Shown here: positions 56,937-64,000 of the stretch, one piece after another | Position numbering within the stretch: the first letter of the stretch is position 1 | Layout: every line of letters starts with the position of its first letter | Assembly (NCBI RefSeq): GCF_011777495.1 | Contig: NZ_JAATJS010000002.1 | Location: forward strand, 186,001 to 250,000 | Reading direction: 5' to 3' | DNA length: 64,000 nucleotides | Origin: Microvirga terricola | GTDB lineage: Bacteria > Pseudomonadota > Alphaproteobacteria > Rhizobiales > Beijerinckiaceae | Notes under the pieces: generated by a model | What the model was told of the DNA's origin: nothing | Database searches by the model: none | Seen by the model: only the letters and a program-made list of their open reading frames with translations | Translations under genes and position numbers: made by a program

Positions 56937-58346
56937 ATGAAAAACGTGTCTGAAGAAGCCAAGAAAGCCGGTGCCAACACCATGTGGGGAGGGCGGTTCT
57001 CCTCATCCCCGAGCGCGCTCATGGAAGCGATCAACGCGTCCATCGATTTCGACAAGCGCCTGGCTTCCCAGGACATCCAGGGTTCGATTGCCCACAGCAC
57101 CATGCTGGCGAAGCAGGGTATCATCGCCGAGAGCGATCGCGACGCGATCCATCAGGGGTTGCAGCGCGTGCTCGGCGAAATCGAAAGCGGAAGCTTCACC
57201 TTCTCCAAGGCGCTCGAAGACATCCACATGAACGTGGAAAGCAGGCTCCGCGAGGTCGTCGGCGATCCGGCGGCGCGCCTGCACACGGCCCGCAGCCGCA
57301 ACGACCAGGTCGCCGTCGATGCGCGCCTCTGGGTGCGCGACGCCCATGACCGGACCGACCTGCAGTTGACCAGCCTCATCAAGGCGCTGCTCGACAAGGC
57401 CGAGCCGCATGCCGCCACCGTCATGCCGGGTTTCACGCATCTCCAGAGCGCCCAGCCTGTGACATTCGGCCACCATCTCATGGCCTATGTCGAAATGTTT
57501 GGCCGCGACCGCAGCCGCATCCGCGATTCCCGCAAGCGCCTGAACGAGTGCCCGCTGGGCTCCGGCGCGCTCGCCGGCACTTCGTTCCCCATCGACAGGC
57601 ACATGACGGCGAAGGCGCTGGGTTTCGACGGGCCGACCCGCAACTCGCTCGATTCGGTCTCCGACCGCGACAGCCTCATCGAATTCGTCTCGGCGGCCTC
57701 GATCTGCGCCGTGCACCTGTCGCGGCTGGCGGAAGAGATCATCATCTGGATGTCGGCCCCCTTCGGCTTCGTCCGCCTGCCTGACCGCTGGACCACCGGG
57801 TCGAGCATGATGCCGCAGAAGCGCAACCCCGACGCGGCTGAGCTTGTGCGCGGCAAGACGGGCCGCATCTTCGGCTCGCTCATGGCGCTTCTGACCATGA
57901 TGAAAGGCCTGCCGCTCGCCTATTCCAAGGACATGCAGGAAGACAAGGAGCAGCTTTTCGACGCTGCCGACACGATTGAGATCGTGCTCGCGGCCATGAC
58001 CGGCATGATCCAGGATTTGGAGCCCGTGCCGGATCGCATGGCAGCGGTCGCAGGCGCCGGGTTCTCCACGGCGACGGACCTCGCCGACTGGCTCGTGCGC
58101 GGCCTCGGCATCCCCTTCCGCGATGCCCACCACATTACCGGTCGCATCGTCTCCGAGGCGGAAAAGCGGGGCTCGACCCTGGAAGACCTGCCGCTCGACG
58201 TCATGCAGGCGGTCGAGCCGCGCATCCACCAAGGCATCTTTGAGGTTTTGGGCGTCCAGAACTCCGTCCGCTCGCGGACGAGCTTCGGCGGAACATCCCC
58301 CGTTCGGGTCGCCGAGCAGATCGCCTGGTGGCGCGGGCAGGTGTGA
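56937..58346 (+). CDS. argH: Argininosuccinate lyase
   Basis: 469 residues. Signature [12 protein letters not shown] (about residue 282), [17 protein letters not shown], and TLQ-type [13 protein letters not shown] are visible. It splits argininosuccinate to arginine and fumarate. ATG 56937 precedes the conserved core MWGGRFSS by 15 residues; that internal ATG could also serve. Single gene here. Confidence 0.97.
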   Translation: MKNVSEEAKKAGANTMWGGRFSSSPSALMEAINASIDFDKRLASQDIQGSIAHSTMLAKQGIIAESDRDAIHQGLQRVLGEIESGSFTFSKALEDIHMNVESRLREVVGDPAARLHTARSRNDQVAVDARLWVRDAHDRTDLQLTSLIKALLDKAEPHAATVMPGFTHLQSAQPVTFGHHLMAYVEMFGRDRSRIRDSRKRLNECPLGSGALAGTSFPIDRHMTAKALGFDGPTRNSLDSVSDRDSLIEFVSAASICAVHLSRLAEEIIIWMSAPFGFVRLPDRWTTGSSMMPQKRNPDAAELVRGKTGRIFGSLMALLTMMKGLPLAYSKDMQEDKEQLFDAADTIEIVLAAMTGMIQDLEPVPDRMAAVAGAGFSTATDLADWLVRGLGIPFRDAHHITGRIVSEAEKRGSTLEDLPLDVMQAVEPRIHQGIFEVLGVQNSVRSRTSFGGTSPVRVAEQIAWWRGQV

Positions 58347-58413
58347 GAAAAAGGGGAGGGCGGTTGGTCTTTCACCCCCTCGGCCGACCGCTTACCACTC
58401 TCGGTCCACACCT

Positions 58414-58443
58414 CTTGATCCCCTGAAACATCGTCTCCATATT
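58414..58443 (+). promoter_or_regulatory. Possible sigma-32 type promoter of hsp20
   Basis: CTTGATC, 15 bases, then CCATATT approximates the heat-shock consensus CTTGAAA...CCCATnT. It lies about 90 bases before the hsp20 ATG. Weak evidence. Confidence 0.35.
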
Positions 58444-58530
58444 CGCTGCAGCGAACCTGTCACGGTCGCCTGGGTGCCGCATGAGCGGGCCCACAATCAA
58501 CCGAAGTGCCTCTAACCTTGGGCTTCGAAT

Positions 58531-58965
58531 ATGTCGCGTCAGTCGCCCTTTGGGCATCCGTTTCTGTTAGGCTTCGACGAGATCGAGCAGGCGCTTGATC
58601 GTGTCGCGAAAGCCGCGGGCGATGGATACCCTCCCTACAATATCGAGCGCCTGGCTCGTACCGCGCAGGATCCCGAGCGCCTTCGGATCACGCTGGCTGT
58701 CGCCGGTTTCACCCGCGACCAGCTGGAGGTGACTCTGGAGGAAAACCAGCTCGTCATCCGCGGTCGGCAATCCGACGATAAGACGAGACACTTCCTGCAT
58801 CGCGGCATCGCCGCACGCCAGTTTCAGCGGGCCTTTCTCCTTGTCGACGGCATGGAGGTTCTGGGCGCTGATCTGTCCAACGGCCTTTTGTCGATCGATC
58901 TCGCCCGGCCCGAGCCGGAACGGATCATCCGTAAGATCGACATCGCGGCCCCGGACAAGGCGTAA
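58531..58965 (+). CDS. Small heat shock protein, Hsp20 family
   Basis: 144 residues. The alpha-crystallin domain (about 38-125) is visible with ITLAVAGFTRDQLEVTLEEN, QLVIRGRQ and RAFLLVDGMEVLGADLSNGL. The IERLAR-type N terminus with PPYNIERL matches the IbpA-like alphaproteobacterial class. A holdase chaperone. No classical ribosome site, so its leader may be a folded thermosensor; I see no clear ROSE element. The DUF1150 gene follows 23 bases on. Confidence 0.93.
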   Translation: MSRQSPFGHPFLLGFDEIEQALDRVAKAAGDGYPPYNIERLARTAQDPERLRITLAVAGFTRDQLEVTLEENQLVIRGRQSDDKTRHFLHRGIAARQFQRAFLLVDGMEVLGADLSNGLLSIDLARPEPERIIRKIDIAAPDKA

Positions 58966-58988
58966 CGCCGCCGCGCGAGGAGTGGACG

Positions 58989-59261
58989 ATGCACAAGACT
59001 CATACGACCGACACGCACACCGGGCAGCCTCAGAACATCACGGAACTGGCCGCTTTGGGCGAAGGCCGCATGGCCTATGTGAAGCCCTTGCGGTCGGATG
59101 ACGTGGCGAGGCTCTTCCCGCAGGCCCCCAAAATCGAGCCGGGCCTCCAGCTCTTCGCCCTGCTCTCCGCCAGCGGCGAGCCCATCCTGCTGGCCGATTC
59201 CCGCGACGCCGCAGTGGCTAACGCCTGGGCGCACGACCTGCAGACCGTGAGCCTGCATTAA
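58989..59261 (+). CDS. DUF1150 family protein
   Basis: 90 residues. The middle (ELAALGEGRMAYVKPLRSDD and LFALLSASGEPILLADSRDA) is the DUF1150 pattern, common downstream of hsp20 in alphaproteobacteria. Function unknown; the constant pairing hints at a stress role. GGAGTGGACG lies before ATG 58989. Confidence 0.9.
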   Translation: MHKTHTTDTHTGQPQNITELAALGEGRMAYVKPLRSDDVARLFPQAPKIEPGLQLFALLSASGEPILLADSRDAAVANAWAHDLQTVSLH

Positions 59262-59307
59262 TTTCCCGACGATGGCGCCATTCCGGGGGCACTCCGGAGT
59301 GGCGCGG

Positions 59308-60066
59308 CTAAATCCCCTCGACCGCTTTGATCAACCGCTCTAGGTCCTCCGGCCGGGAGAGGCGATGATCGCCGTCCTTGATGAGGGTCAGCGATGTGCT
59401 GTCTCCCGGCAGGTGCTCCATCAGCTGGAGCGCATGGGCGGGAGGCACGTCGGGGTCCTGCATGCCCTGCAGGATATGGACCGGGCAGCCGGTCTTGATC
59501 GGCGCGCCGAAAAGCAGGTGCTTCCGCCCGTCCTCGATCAGCCCCTTCGTGATGGGGTAGGGGTCTGGTGAATATTCCGAAGGACGGTAGTAGACGCCCG
59601 TCTCTAGGACGGTGCGCTTGATGTCTTCGGGAAAACGGTCCCACATCAGCCGCTCGGTGAAATCCGTCGCGGGTGCGATGAGCACGATCCCGGCGGGCGC
59701 GCTGTCCGGCTTATCGTCGAGAAGGCGGCGGGTCGCGAGAAGCGAAATCCACCCGCCCATGGAGGAACCGACGAGGATCGGCTTCGCCTCGACGAACCGG
59801 TCGAGGACGGCCAGCGCATCCTCCAGCCAATGGGAGATGGTGCCTTCCTCGAAGGCTCCGCCCGATTCCCCATGGCCGCTATAGTCGAAACGCACGAAGG
59901 GCCGCCCGGCCTTTTCCGCCCAGGCATCGAGTGCTTCCGCCTTCGTGGAGCGCATGTCGGACTTGAAGCCGCCGAGCCAGACCACAGGCTTTCCCTTGCC
60001 TTTTCGTGCTAAAACCGCGATCTGACGCGCTTGGGTTCCTTGGCCCACCGTGATGGTTTGCGGCAT
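59308..60066 (-). CDS. Alpha/beta hydrolase
   Basis: 252 residues. The nucleophile elbow is GSSMGG (VGSSMGGWIS), with catalytic His in KDGDHRLSRPED and Asp in a VHILQGMQDPDVP context. It resembles the S9/peptide-esterase-like BioH class of small hydrolases; substrate unknown. It is transcribed leftwards, divergent from the glycosyltransferase gene. Confidence 0.9.
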   Translation of the reverse strand: MPQTITVGQGTQARQIAVLARKGKGKPVVWLGGFKSDMRSTKAEALDAWAEKAGRPFVRFDYSGHGESGGAFEEGTISHWLEDALAVLDRFVEAKPILVGSSMGGWISLLATRRLLDDKPDSAPAGIVLIAPATDFTERLMWDRFPEDIKRTVLETGVYYRPSEYSPDPYPITKGLIEDGRKHLLFGAPIKTGCPVHILQGMQDPDVPPAHALQLMEHLPGDSTSLTLIKDGDHRLSRPEDLERLIKAVEGI

Positions 60067-60139
60067 GGTTAACGGATCCTCAACTGCTTAAAGCCAGCAT
60101 TTCCCAAACGATTCGATTTTGAAGAAGGCTCTTACCTCA

Positions 60140-61384
60140 GTGAGTTTCTCAGCGCGACCCGTCGGAGGGGCGGCCTTTCCGACCTCTCATTCCCATCCGC
60201 TGGCGGGTCGGACCATTCTCCAGATCATTCCCGAGCTGGAAGCTGGGGGAGCCGAGCGCACGGCGGTGGATATCGCCGAGGGCTTAGCCCATGTGGGCGC
60301 GCGGGCGCTGGTCGCGACCGAAGGCGGGCGGCTTGTCGGTGAACTCCAGGCCAAGGGCGGCATCTGGCTTCCTTTCCCGGCTGCGAGCAAGAACCCGATC
60401 TCCATGCTGCGTAACGTGCGACGGCTCGCCAAGCTCTGCCGGAAGGAGAGGGTGTCGCTGATCCACGCCCGCTCGCGTGCTCCGGCCTGGGTGGCGCTCG
60501 GCGCGGCGCGGCGGCTCAACATTCCCTTCGTCACGACCTATCACGGCAGCTATTCCGGCCGTTCCTCGGTCAAAGTGCTCTACAACTCGGTCATGGCGCG
60601 CGGCGATGTGGTGATCGCCAATTCCTATTACACCGGCGACCTGATCCGCTCGCTTTATCCGATTGCCGATGGGCGTGTCCGGGTCATCCATCGCGGCACC
60701 GATTTCTTGAGCTTCTCCCCCACCGCCGTCGCGCCGGAGCGGGTGGAGGCCCTGCGCAAGGCGTGGAACGTCGCGCCGCACGAGCGCGTGGTGCTGCTGG
60801 CCGCCCGGCTCACGGGCTGGAAAGGCCAAAAAGTTCTGATCGAGGCCGCTGCCAAGCTGCGCAATGCTGGCGTCACCGACGCCGCCTACATTCTGGCGGG
60901 CGATCCGCAGGGCCGCGATTCCTATGTTCGCGAACTGGACGCTCTCATCGAGGAGCGCGGACTCCACGGCATCGTGCGCCGCGTCGGCCATTGCACCGAC
61001 ATGCCCGCGGCCTTCTTGGCCGCGTCCGTGGTCACGGTTCCCTCGACGGAGCCTGAGGCTTTCGGCCGCTCCGCTGTCGAGGCCCAGGCCATGGGCACCC
61101 CGGTCGTCGTGTCCGATCTCGGCGCGGTCCCGGAGACCGTGCTCTCGCCGCCCGCGGTTGCGCCTCATGAGCGCACCGGGTGGCGCATTCCGCCGGACGA
61201 TGCTGGCGCGCTTGCCGAGGCGGTCGGGGCGGCCCTGTCGCTTGGCGCCAGCGCCCGCGATGCGTTAGGCAACCGCGCTCGCACCCATGTCCAGCGGCAC
61301 TTCTCGCTGGAGAACATGGTCACCAGCACGCTTGATGTCTATTCGGCCCTGCTGGAGGGCCATTTCACACGCAGAACAAGTTGA
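60140..61384 (+). CDS. Glycosyltransferase family 4 protein
   Basis: About 414 residues. Nucleotide-sugar binding and family motifs are visible: AGGAERTAVDIA near the N terminus, LVA..GGRLVGEL, HGSYSGRSSVKVLYN, and EPEAFGRSAVEAQAMGTPVV in the C-terminal half. It transfers a sugar, probably in envelope or lipopolysaccharide synthesis; target unknown. I chose GTG 60140 because GAAGAAGG lies upstream; TTG 60119 is an alternative with no ribosome site. Single gene. Confidence 0.88.
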   Translation: MSFSARPVGGAAFPTSHSHPLAGRTILQIIPELEAGGAERTAVDIAEGLAHVGARALVATEGGRLVGELQAKGGIWLPFPAASKNPISMLRNVRRLAKLCRKERVSLIHARSRAPAWVALGAARRLNIPFVTTYHGSYSGRSSVKVLYNSVMARGDVVIANSYYTGDLIRSLYPIADGRVRVIHRGTDFLSFSPTAVAPERVEALRKAWNVAPHERVVLLAARLTGWKGQKVLIEAAAKLRNAGVTDAAYILAGDPQGRDSYVRELDALIEERGLHGIVRRVGHCTDMPAAFLAASVVTVPSTEPEAFGRSAVEAQAMGTPVVVSDLGAVPETVLSPPAVAPHERTGWRIPPDDAGALAEAVGAALSLGASARDALGNRARTHVQRHFSLENMVTSTLDVYSALLEGHFTRRTS

Positions 61385-61486
61385 CTTCGCGCGGATTTGC
61401 GCGAAATGTCAGTTCGTTCGTGGCACAGTCAGGCGAGTGAGCAGAGATTCGATTAAGAGTCTCCGGCCTCGACTGAGCCCTTAAAC

Positions 61487-61500
61487 AGGAGATACGAGCC
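61487..61500 (+). promoter_or_regulatory. Ribosome binding site deciding the infC start
   Basis: AGGAGA (61487-61492) lies eight bases before ATT 61501, optimal spacing, whereas the ATG at 61513 would be 20 bases away. Confidence 0.85.
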
Positions 61501-62043
61501 ATTCGCCGACCAATGAGACCTATGCCGGTGCCGCAAAAGGACGGACCGCGCGCCAACCGAGACATTCGCGGTGTCCGCGAAGTGCAGCTGATCGACGATA
61601 CCGGGCAGAATAAAGGCGTCATGCCCTTCTTCGACGCCTTGCGCCTTGCAGAGGATGCGGGCCTCGACCTCGTCGAAATCGCTCCGAACTCCGCTCCTCC
61701 GGTCTGCAAGATCCTCGACTACGGCAAGTACCGCTTTCTCGAGCAGAAGAAGGCCGCCGAGGCGCGCAAGAAGCAGAAGACCGTCGAGGTCAAGGAAATC
61801 AAGCTGCGTCCCGGCATCGACGATCACGACTATGATGTGAAGATGAAGGCGATGAAGGGCTTTTTCGAGGAAGGCAACAAGGTCAAGATCACCTTGCGCT
61901 TCCGCGGCCGCGAAATGGCCCACCAGGATCTCGGCCTCAAGGTTCTCGAGCGCGTCAAGTCGGACGTCGGCGAACTCGCCAAGGTCGAGATGGAGCCGAA
62001 CTTCGAGGGCCGTCAGGTCGTGATGGTACTGGCGCCACGGTAA
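61501..62043 (+). CDS. infC: Translation initiation factor IF-3, starting at ATT
   Basis: 180 residues. Reading from ATT 61501 gives an N terminus (fMet)[20 protein letters not shown] that matches the RRP... and KDGPR.NR.IR start of Rhizobiales IF3, and fits the well-known use of a rare start codon in infC. IF3 binds the 30S subunit and discriminates against non-AUG codons, so an AUU start allows autorepression. The core ([67 protein letters not shown]) is normal. A GNRA hairpin follows. First of a infC-rpmI-rplT group. Confidence 0.95.
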   Translation: MRRPMRPMPVPQKDGPRANRDIRGVREVQLIDDTGQNKGVMPFFDALRLAEDAGLDLVEIAPNSAPPVCKILDYGKYRFLEQKKAAEARKKQKTVEVKEIKLRPGIDDHDYDVKMKAMKGFFEEGNKVKITLRFRGREMAHQDLGLKVLERVKSDVGELAKVEMEPNFEGRQVVMVLAPR

Positions 62044-62081
62044 TCGCGTTTTTGACTGCGGCCCTCGTTTCAAGGGCCGTG

Positions 62082-62116
62082 AAAGGGCGTCCGAAAGGAC
62101 GCCCTTTGTCGTTTTG
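62082..62116 (+). terminator. Hairpin after infC
   Basis: Eleven-base-pair perfect stem AAAGGGCGTCC/GGACGCCCTTT capped by a GAAA tetraloop and followed by GTCGTTTT. It may partially end infC transcripts before rpmI-rplT. Confidence 0.7.
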
Positions 62117-62374
62117 GGGGCGAAGGGGAGGGGACGTGGCGGTCTCATGCCCGGTGACACGAGCGCACGACGCGCAATGCGGGGGAGAGGCCCCCCGCCG
62201 CGTCCACTCACCTCTGCCCGAGCCATTGCTTTTCAAGCCGTCTTCTGCCATAAGCCGGCCTTCACCGAACCGCCCGGCTGTCAGGGCTGCCGTGGCGGTT
62301 TGTTTTGCTCATGCAGCAATACAAGGGTTTTCAAGGGCTTAGGTCCGAGAGGCCCCACTTATACGGAGAGCAAA
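62117..62374. other. infC-rpmI leader region
   Basis: About 260 bases with no gene beyond the infC hairpin. The sequence is GC-rich and can form local stems, and it lies where L20 regulates rpmI-rplT in E. coli, but I cannot identify that structure here. A ribosome site (GGAGAG) precedes rpmI. Confidence 0.45.
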
Positions 62375-62575
62375 ATGCCCAAGCTGAAGACGAAATCGGG
62401 CGCGAAAAAGCGCTTCAAGATCACTGGCACCGGCAAGGTCGTTTACGCCCAGTCCGGCAAGCGCCACGGGATGATCAAGCGGACCAAGAAGCAGATCCGC
62501 AACCTGCGCGGCACCACGACCATGTTCGAGAGTGACGCGTACAACGTGAAGAAGTTCTTCCTGCCGAACGGCTGA
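62375..62575 (+). CDS. rpmI: Ribosomal protein bL35
   Basis: 66 residues starting [20 protein letters not shown]; the [15 protein letters not shown] start and the strongly basic core ([20 protein letters not shown]) are diagnostic of L35, a 50S component. An upstream open frame to 62114 is not protein-like. Followed 39 bases later by rplT. Confidence 0.98.
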   Translation: MPKLKTKSGAKKRFKITGTGKVVYAQSGKRHGMIKRTKKQIRNLRGTTTMFESDAYNVKKFFLPNG

Positions 62576-62614
62576 GACGGCTTCCCACATCCCGGATTTT
62601 GAAGGAGTTTTTCC

Positions 62615-62983
62615 ATGTCGCGCGTCAAACGGGGCGTTACCGCCCACGCCAAGCACAAGAAGGTTTTTAAGGCTGCCAAGGGCTTCTACGGCCGCCGCAA
62701 GAACACCATCCGCATCGCCAAGCAGGCGGTCGAGAAGAGCATGCAGTATGCTACTCGCGACCGTCGCAATAAGAAGCGCGCTTTCCGCGCTCTCTGGATC
62801 CAGCGCCTCAACGCTGCAGTCCGCCTGCATGGCCTGACCTATTCCCGATTTATCGACGGTCTCGGCAAGGCTGGGATCGAGATCGATCGCAAGGTTCTGT
62901 CCGAAATGGCCATCCACGAGCCGGCTGCTTTCGCCGCTTACGTGGAGCGCGCCAAGGCCTCCCTGCCTGCGCAGGCCGCCTAA
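62615..62983 (+). CDS. rplT: Ribosomal protein bL20
   Basis: 122 residues, basic and alpha-helical, starting [20 protein letters not shown]. The RGVTAHARHKKVLK and the [20 protein letters not shown] blocks are diagnostic of L20, an early 50S assembly protein. GGAGTTTTTCC precedes ATG 62615. Confidence 0.98.
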   Translation: MSRVKRGVTAHAKHKKVFKAAKGFYGRRKNTIRIAKQAVEKSMQYATRDRRNKKRAFRALWIQRLNAAVRLHGLTYSRFIDGLGKAGIEIDRKVLSEMAIHEPAAFAAYVERAKASLPAQAA

Positions 62984-62998
62984 GGACAACCTGGCTCC

Positions 62999-63023
62999 GG
63001 CGCGACGGGGTTCCCGTCGCGCC
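62999..63023. terminator. Hairpin after rplT
   Basis: Eleven-base-pair perfect stem GGCGCGACGGG/CCCGTCGCGCC with a three-base loop, 16 bases past the rplT stop; no T-run. Confidence 0.5.
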
Positions 63024-63155
63024 GCCTCTATCCCGCCTCCGAGACCCTTCGCATCGACGGCGCATGACGCTGTCGTTTGACTTTTTGCGGCTCGGAAGGC
63101 TTGACGGTTCCCGCGCCGCGTCTCACTCAAGCGCACGCATTCTGGCACGGGACCG

Positions 63156-64000
63156 ATGACCGACCTCAACCAACTCCAAAGTGATCTGCTTAAAGAGATC
63201 GAAGCCGCCGGTGACGAAGCGGCTCTTGAAGCTGTGCGCGTGGCCGCGCTCGGCAAGAAGGGCTCCGTCTCTGAACTCCTGAAGACGTTGGGCGCCATGA
63301 CGCCGGACGAGCGCAAGGAACGCGGGCCGCTCATCAACGGATTGCGCGACGCGGTTCAGGCAGCCCTCGCGCAGAAGAAGGAAACGCTCGCCGAGGCCGC
63401 CCTTGGGGCCCGCCTTGCCGCCGAGCGCGTGGACGTCACCCTGCCGGTGCAGGAAGGCCCCGAGACGCGCGGACGCATCCATCCCATCTCCCAGGTCATC
63501 GAAGAGCTGACGGCGATCTTCGCCGATATGGGTTTCTCTGTCGCCGAAGGGCCGGATATCGAGACGGATTATCTCAACTTCACGGCGCTGAACTTCCCCG
63601 AGGGCCATCCGGCCCGCGAGATGCACGACACCTTCTTCCTCGCGCCCGATGAGAAGGGCGAGCGCAAGGTGCTGCGCACTCACACCTCACCCGTACAGAT
63701 CCGCACGATGATGGCGCAGAAGCCGCCGATCCGGGTCATCATTCCGGGCCGCACCTATCGCCACGATTCGGATCAGACCCACACGCCGATGTTCCACCAG
63801 GTGGAAGGCCTCGTCATCGATAAGCAGGCCGACATCGCGCACATGAAGTGGATTCTGGAGGAGTTCTGCAAGGCCTTCTTCGAGGTCGAGCAGGTGAAGA
63901 TGCGCTTCCGCCCGTCCTTCTTCCCGTTCACGGAACCGTCGGCGGAAGTCGACATCCAGTGCTCACGCAAGGGCGGTGAAATCCGCTTCGGCGAGGGCGA
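63156..64000 (+). CDS. pheS: Phenylalanine-tRNA ligase alpha subunit (5' part)
   Basis: ATG 63156 opens a frame running to the window end without a stop (281+ codons; gene continues beyond). The sequence starts [20 protein letters not shown], with the coiled-coil arm, then [59 protein letters not shown] and [16 protein letters not shown] of the class II catalytic core. It charges tRNA-Phe with PheT. The order infC-rpmI-rplT-pheS is the classic bacterial one. Confidence 0.98.
   Translation, partial: MTDLNQLQSDLLKEIEAAGDEAALEAVRVAALGKKGSVSELLKTLGAMTPDERKERGPLINGLRDAVQAALAQKKETLAEAALGARLAAERVDVTLPVQEGPETRGRIHPISQVIEELTAIFADMGFSVAEGPDIETDYLNFTALNFPEGHPAREMHDTFFLAPDEKGERKVLRTHTSPVQIRTMMAQKPPIRVIIPGRTYRHDSDQTHTPMFHQVEGLVIDKQADIAHMKWILEEFCKAFFEVEQVKMRFRPSFFPFTEPSAEVDIQCSRKGGEIRFGEG

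Noticed and set aside
58347..58530. ROSE-type RNA thermometer upstream of hsp20
   Set aside because: I could not find the anti-Shine-Dalgarno and stem pattern; only a weak sigma-32-like promoter was kept.
62984..63155. T-box or Phe leader peptide upstream of pheS
   Set aside because: No T-box motif or phenylalanine-rich short frame is visible; only a hairpin without T-run after rplT.

Overview
The window reads as a chromosomal segment of an alphaproteobacterium of the Hyphomicrobiales (Rhizobiales). Evidence seen here: high GC, a MaeB-type malic enzyme fused to a phosphotransacetylase-like domain, the order cmk-aroA-TIGR02300-tRNA-Ala, the hsp20-DUF1150 pair, and a dispersed palindrome of the kind scattered through Rhizobiales genomes. 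I cannot name the genus.

Layout. 1-9.9 kb is housekeeping: the 3' part of maeB, a TSUP permease, a HAD phosphatase, hrpB, mgsA, a DUF1194 protein, cmk, aroA, a zinc-ribbon protein and tRNA-Ala(GGC). 9.9-35 kb is an accessory region. It holds five large repeat proteins of the type I secreted RTX class (10462, 16316, 18295, 26175, and 32253 on the minus strand), four transcription factors (a Fur-like protein without metal ligands, AraC-type, LuxR-type, and a receiver-LuxR fusion), an orphan membrane protein, and at least four gene relics: two RTX C-terminal tails, an autotransporter beta-barrel and a chromate transporter. 35-64 kb is mostly metabolic and translational: malate synthase G, four transport systems (a 2-aminoethylphosphonate-type ABC importer, a polyamine-type ABC importer, an oligopeptide-type ABC importer and their neighbours), pxpB/pxpC, 3-hydroxybutyrate dehydrogenase, two peptidases, argH, hsp20-DUF1150, an alpha/beta hydrolase, a GT4 glycosyltransferase, then infC-rpmI-rplT-pheS running off the end.

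The most interesting part is the RTX island. Its proteins share a C-terminal cassette of RTX nonapeptides plus about 100 residues ending in a F-[FY]-[VI]-I type tail, but carry different outer parts. One has 16 cadherin-like repeats. One has three exact 212-residue repeats plus two Calx-beta domains. Two have seven-repeat N-terminal regions that look like seven-bladed beta-propellers. No type I exporter genes lie in the window, so the exporter must be elsewhere. Tandem internal duplications (603 bp, 3 x 636 bp), a shared upstream motif, a shared N-terminal domain, a possible stop-loss and two decayed tails show a gene family growing and decaying by recombination. Regulators interleaved with the RTX genes, and 13-bp direct repeats in the AraC/RTX divergent promoter, suggest local control of these surface or secreted proteins.

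Other points: infC begins at a rare ATT codon with a good Shine-Dalgarno, which argues for IF3 autoregulation. A transcription terminator separates the polyamine-binding protein gene from its ATPase and permeases.
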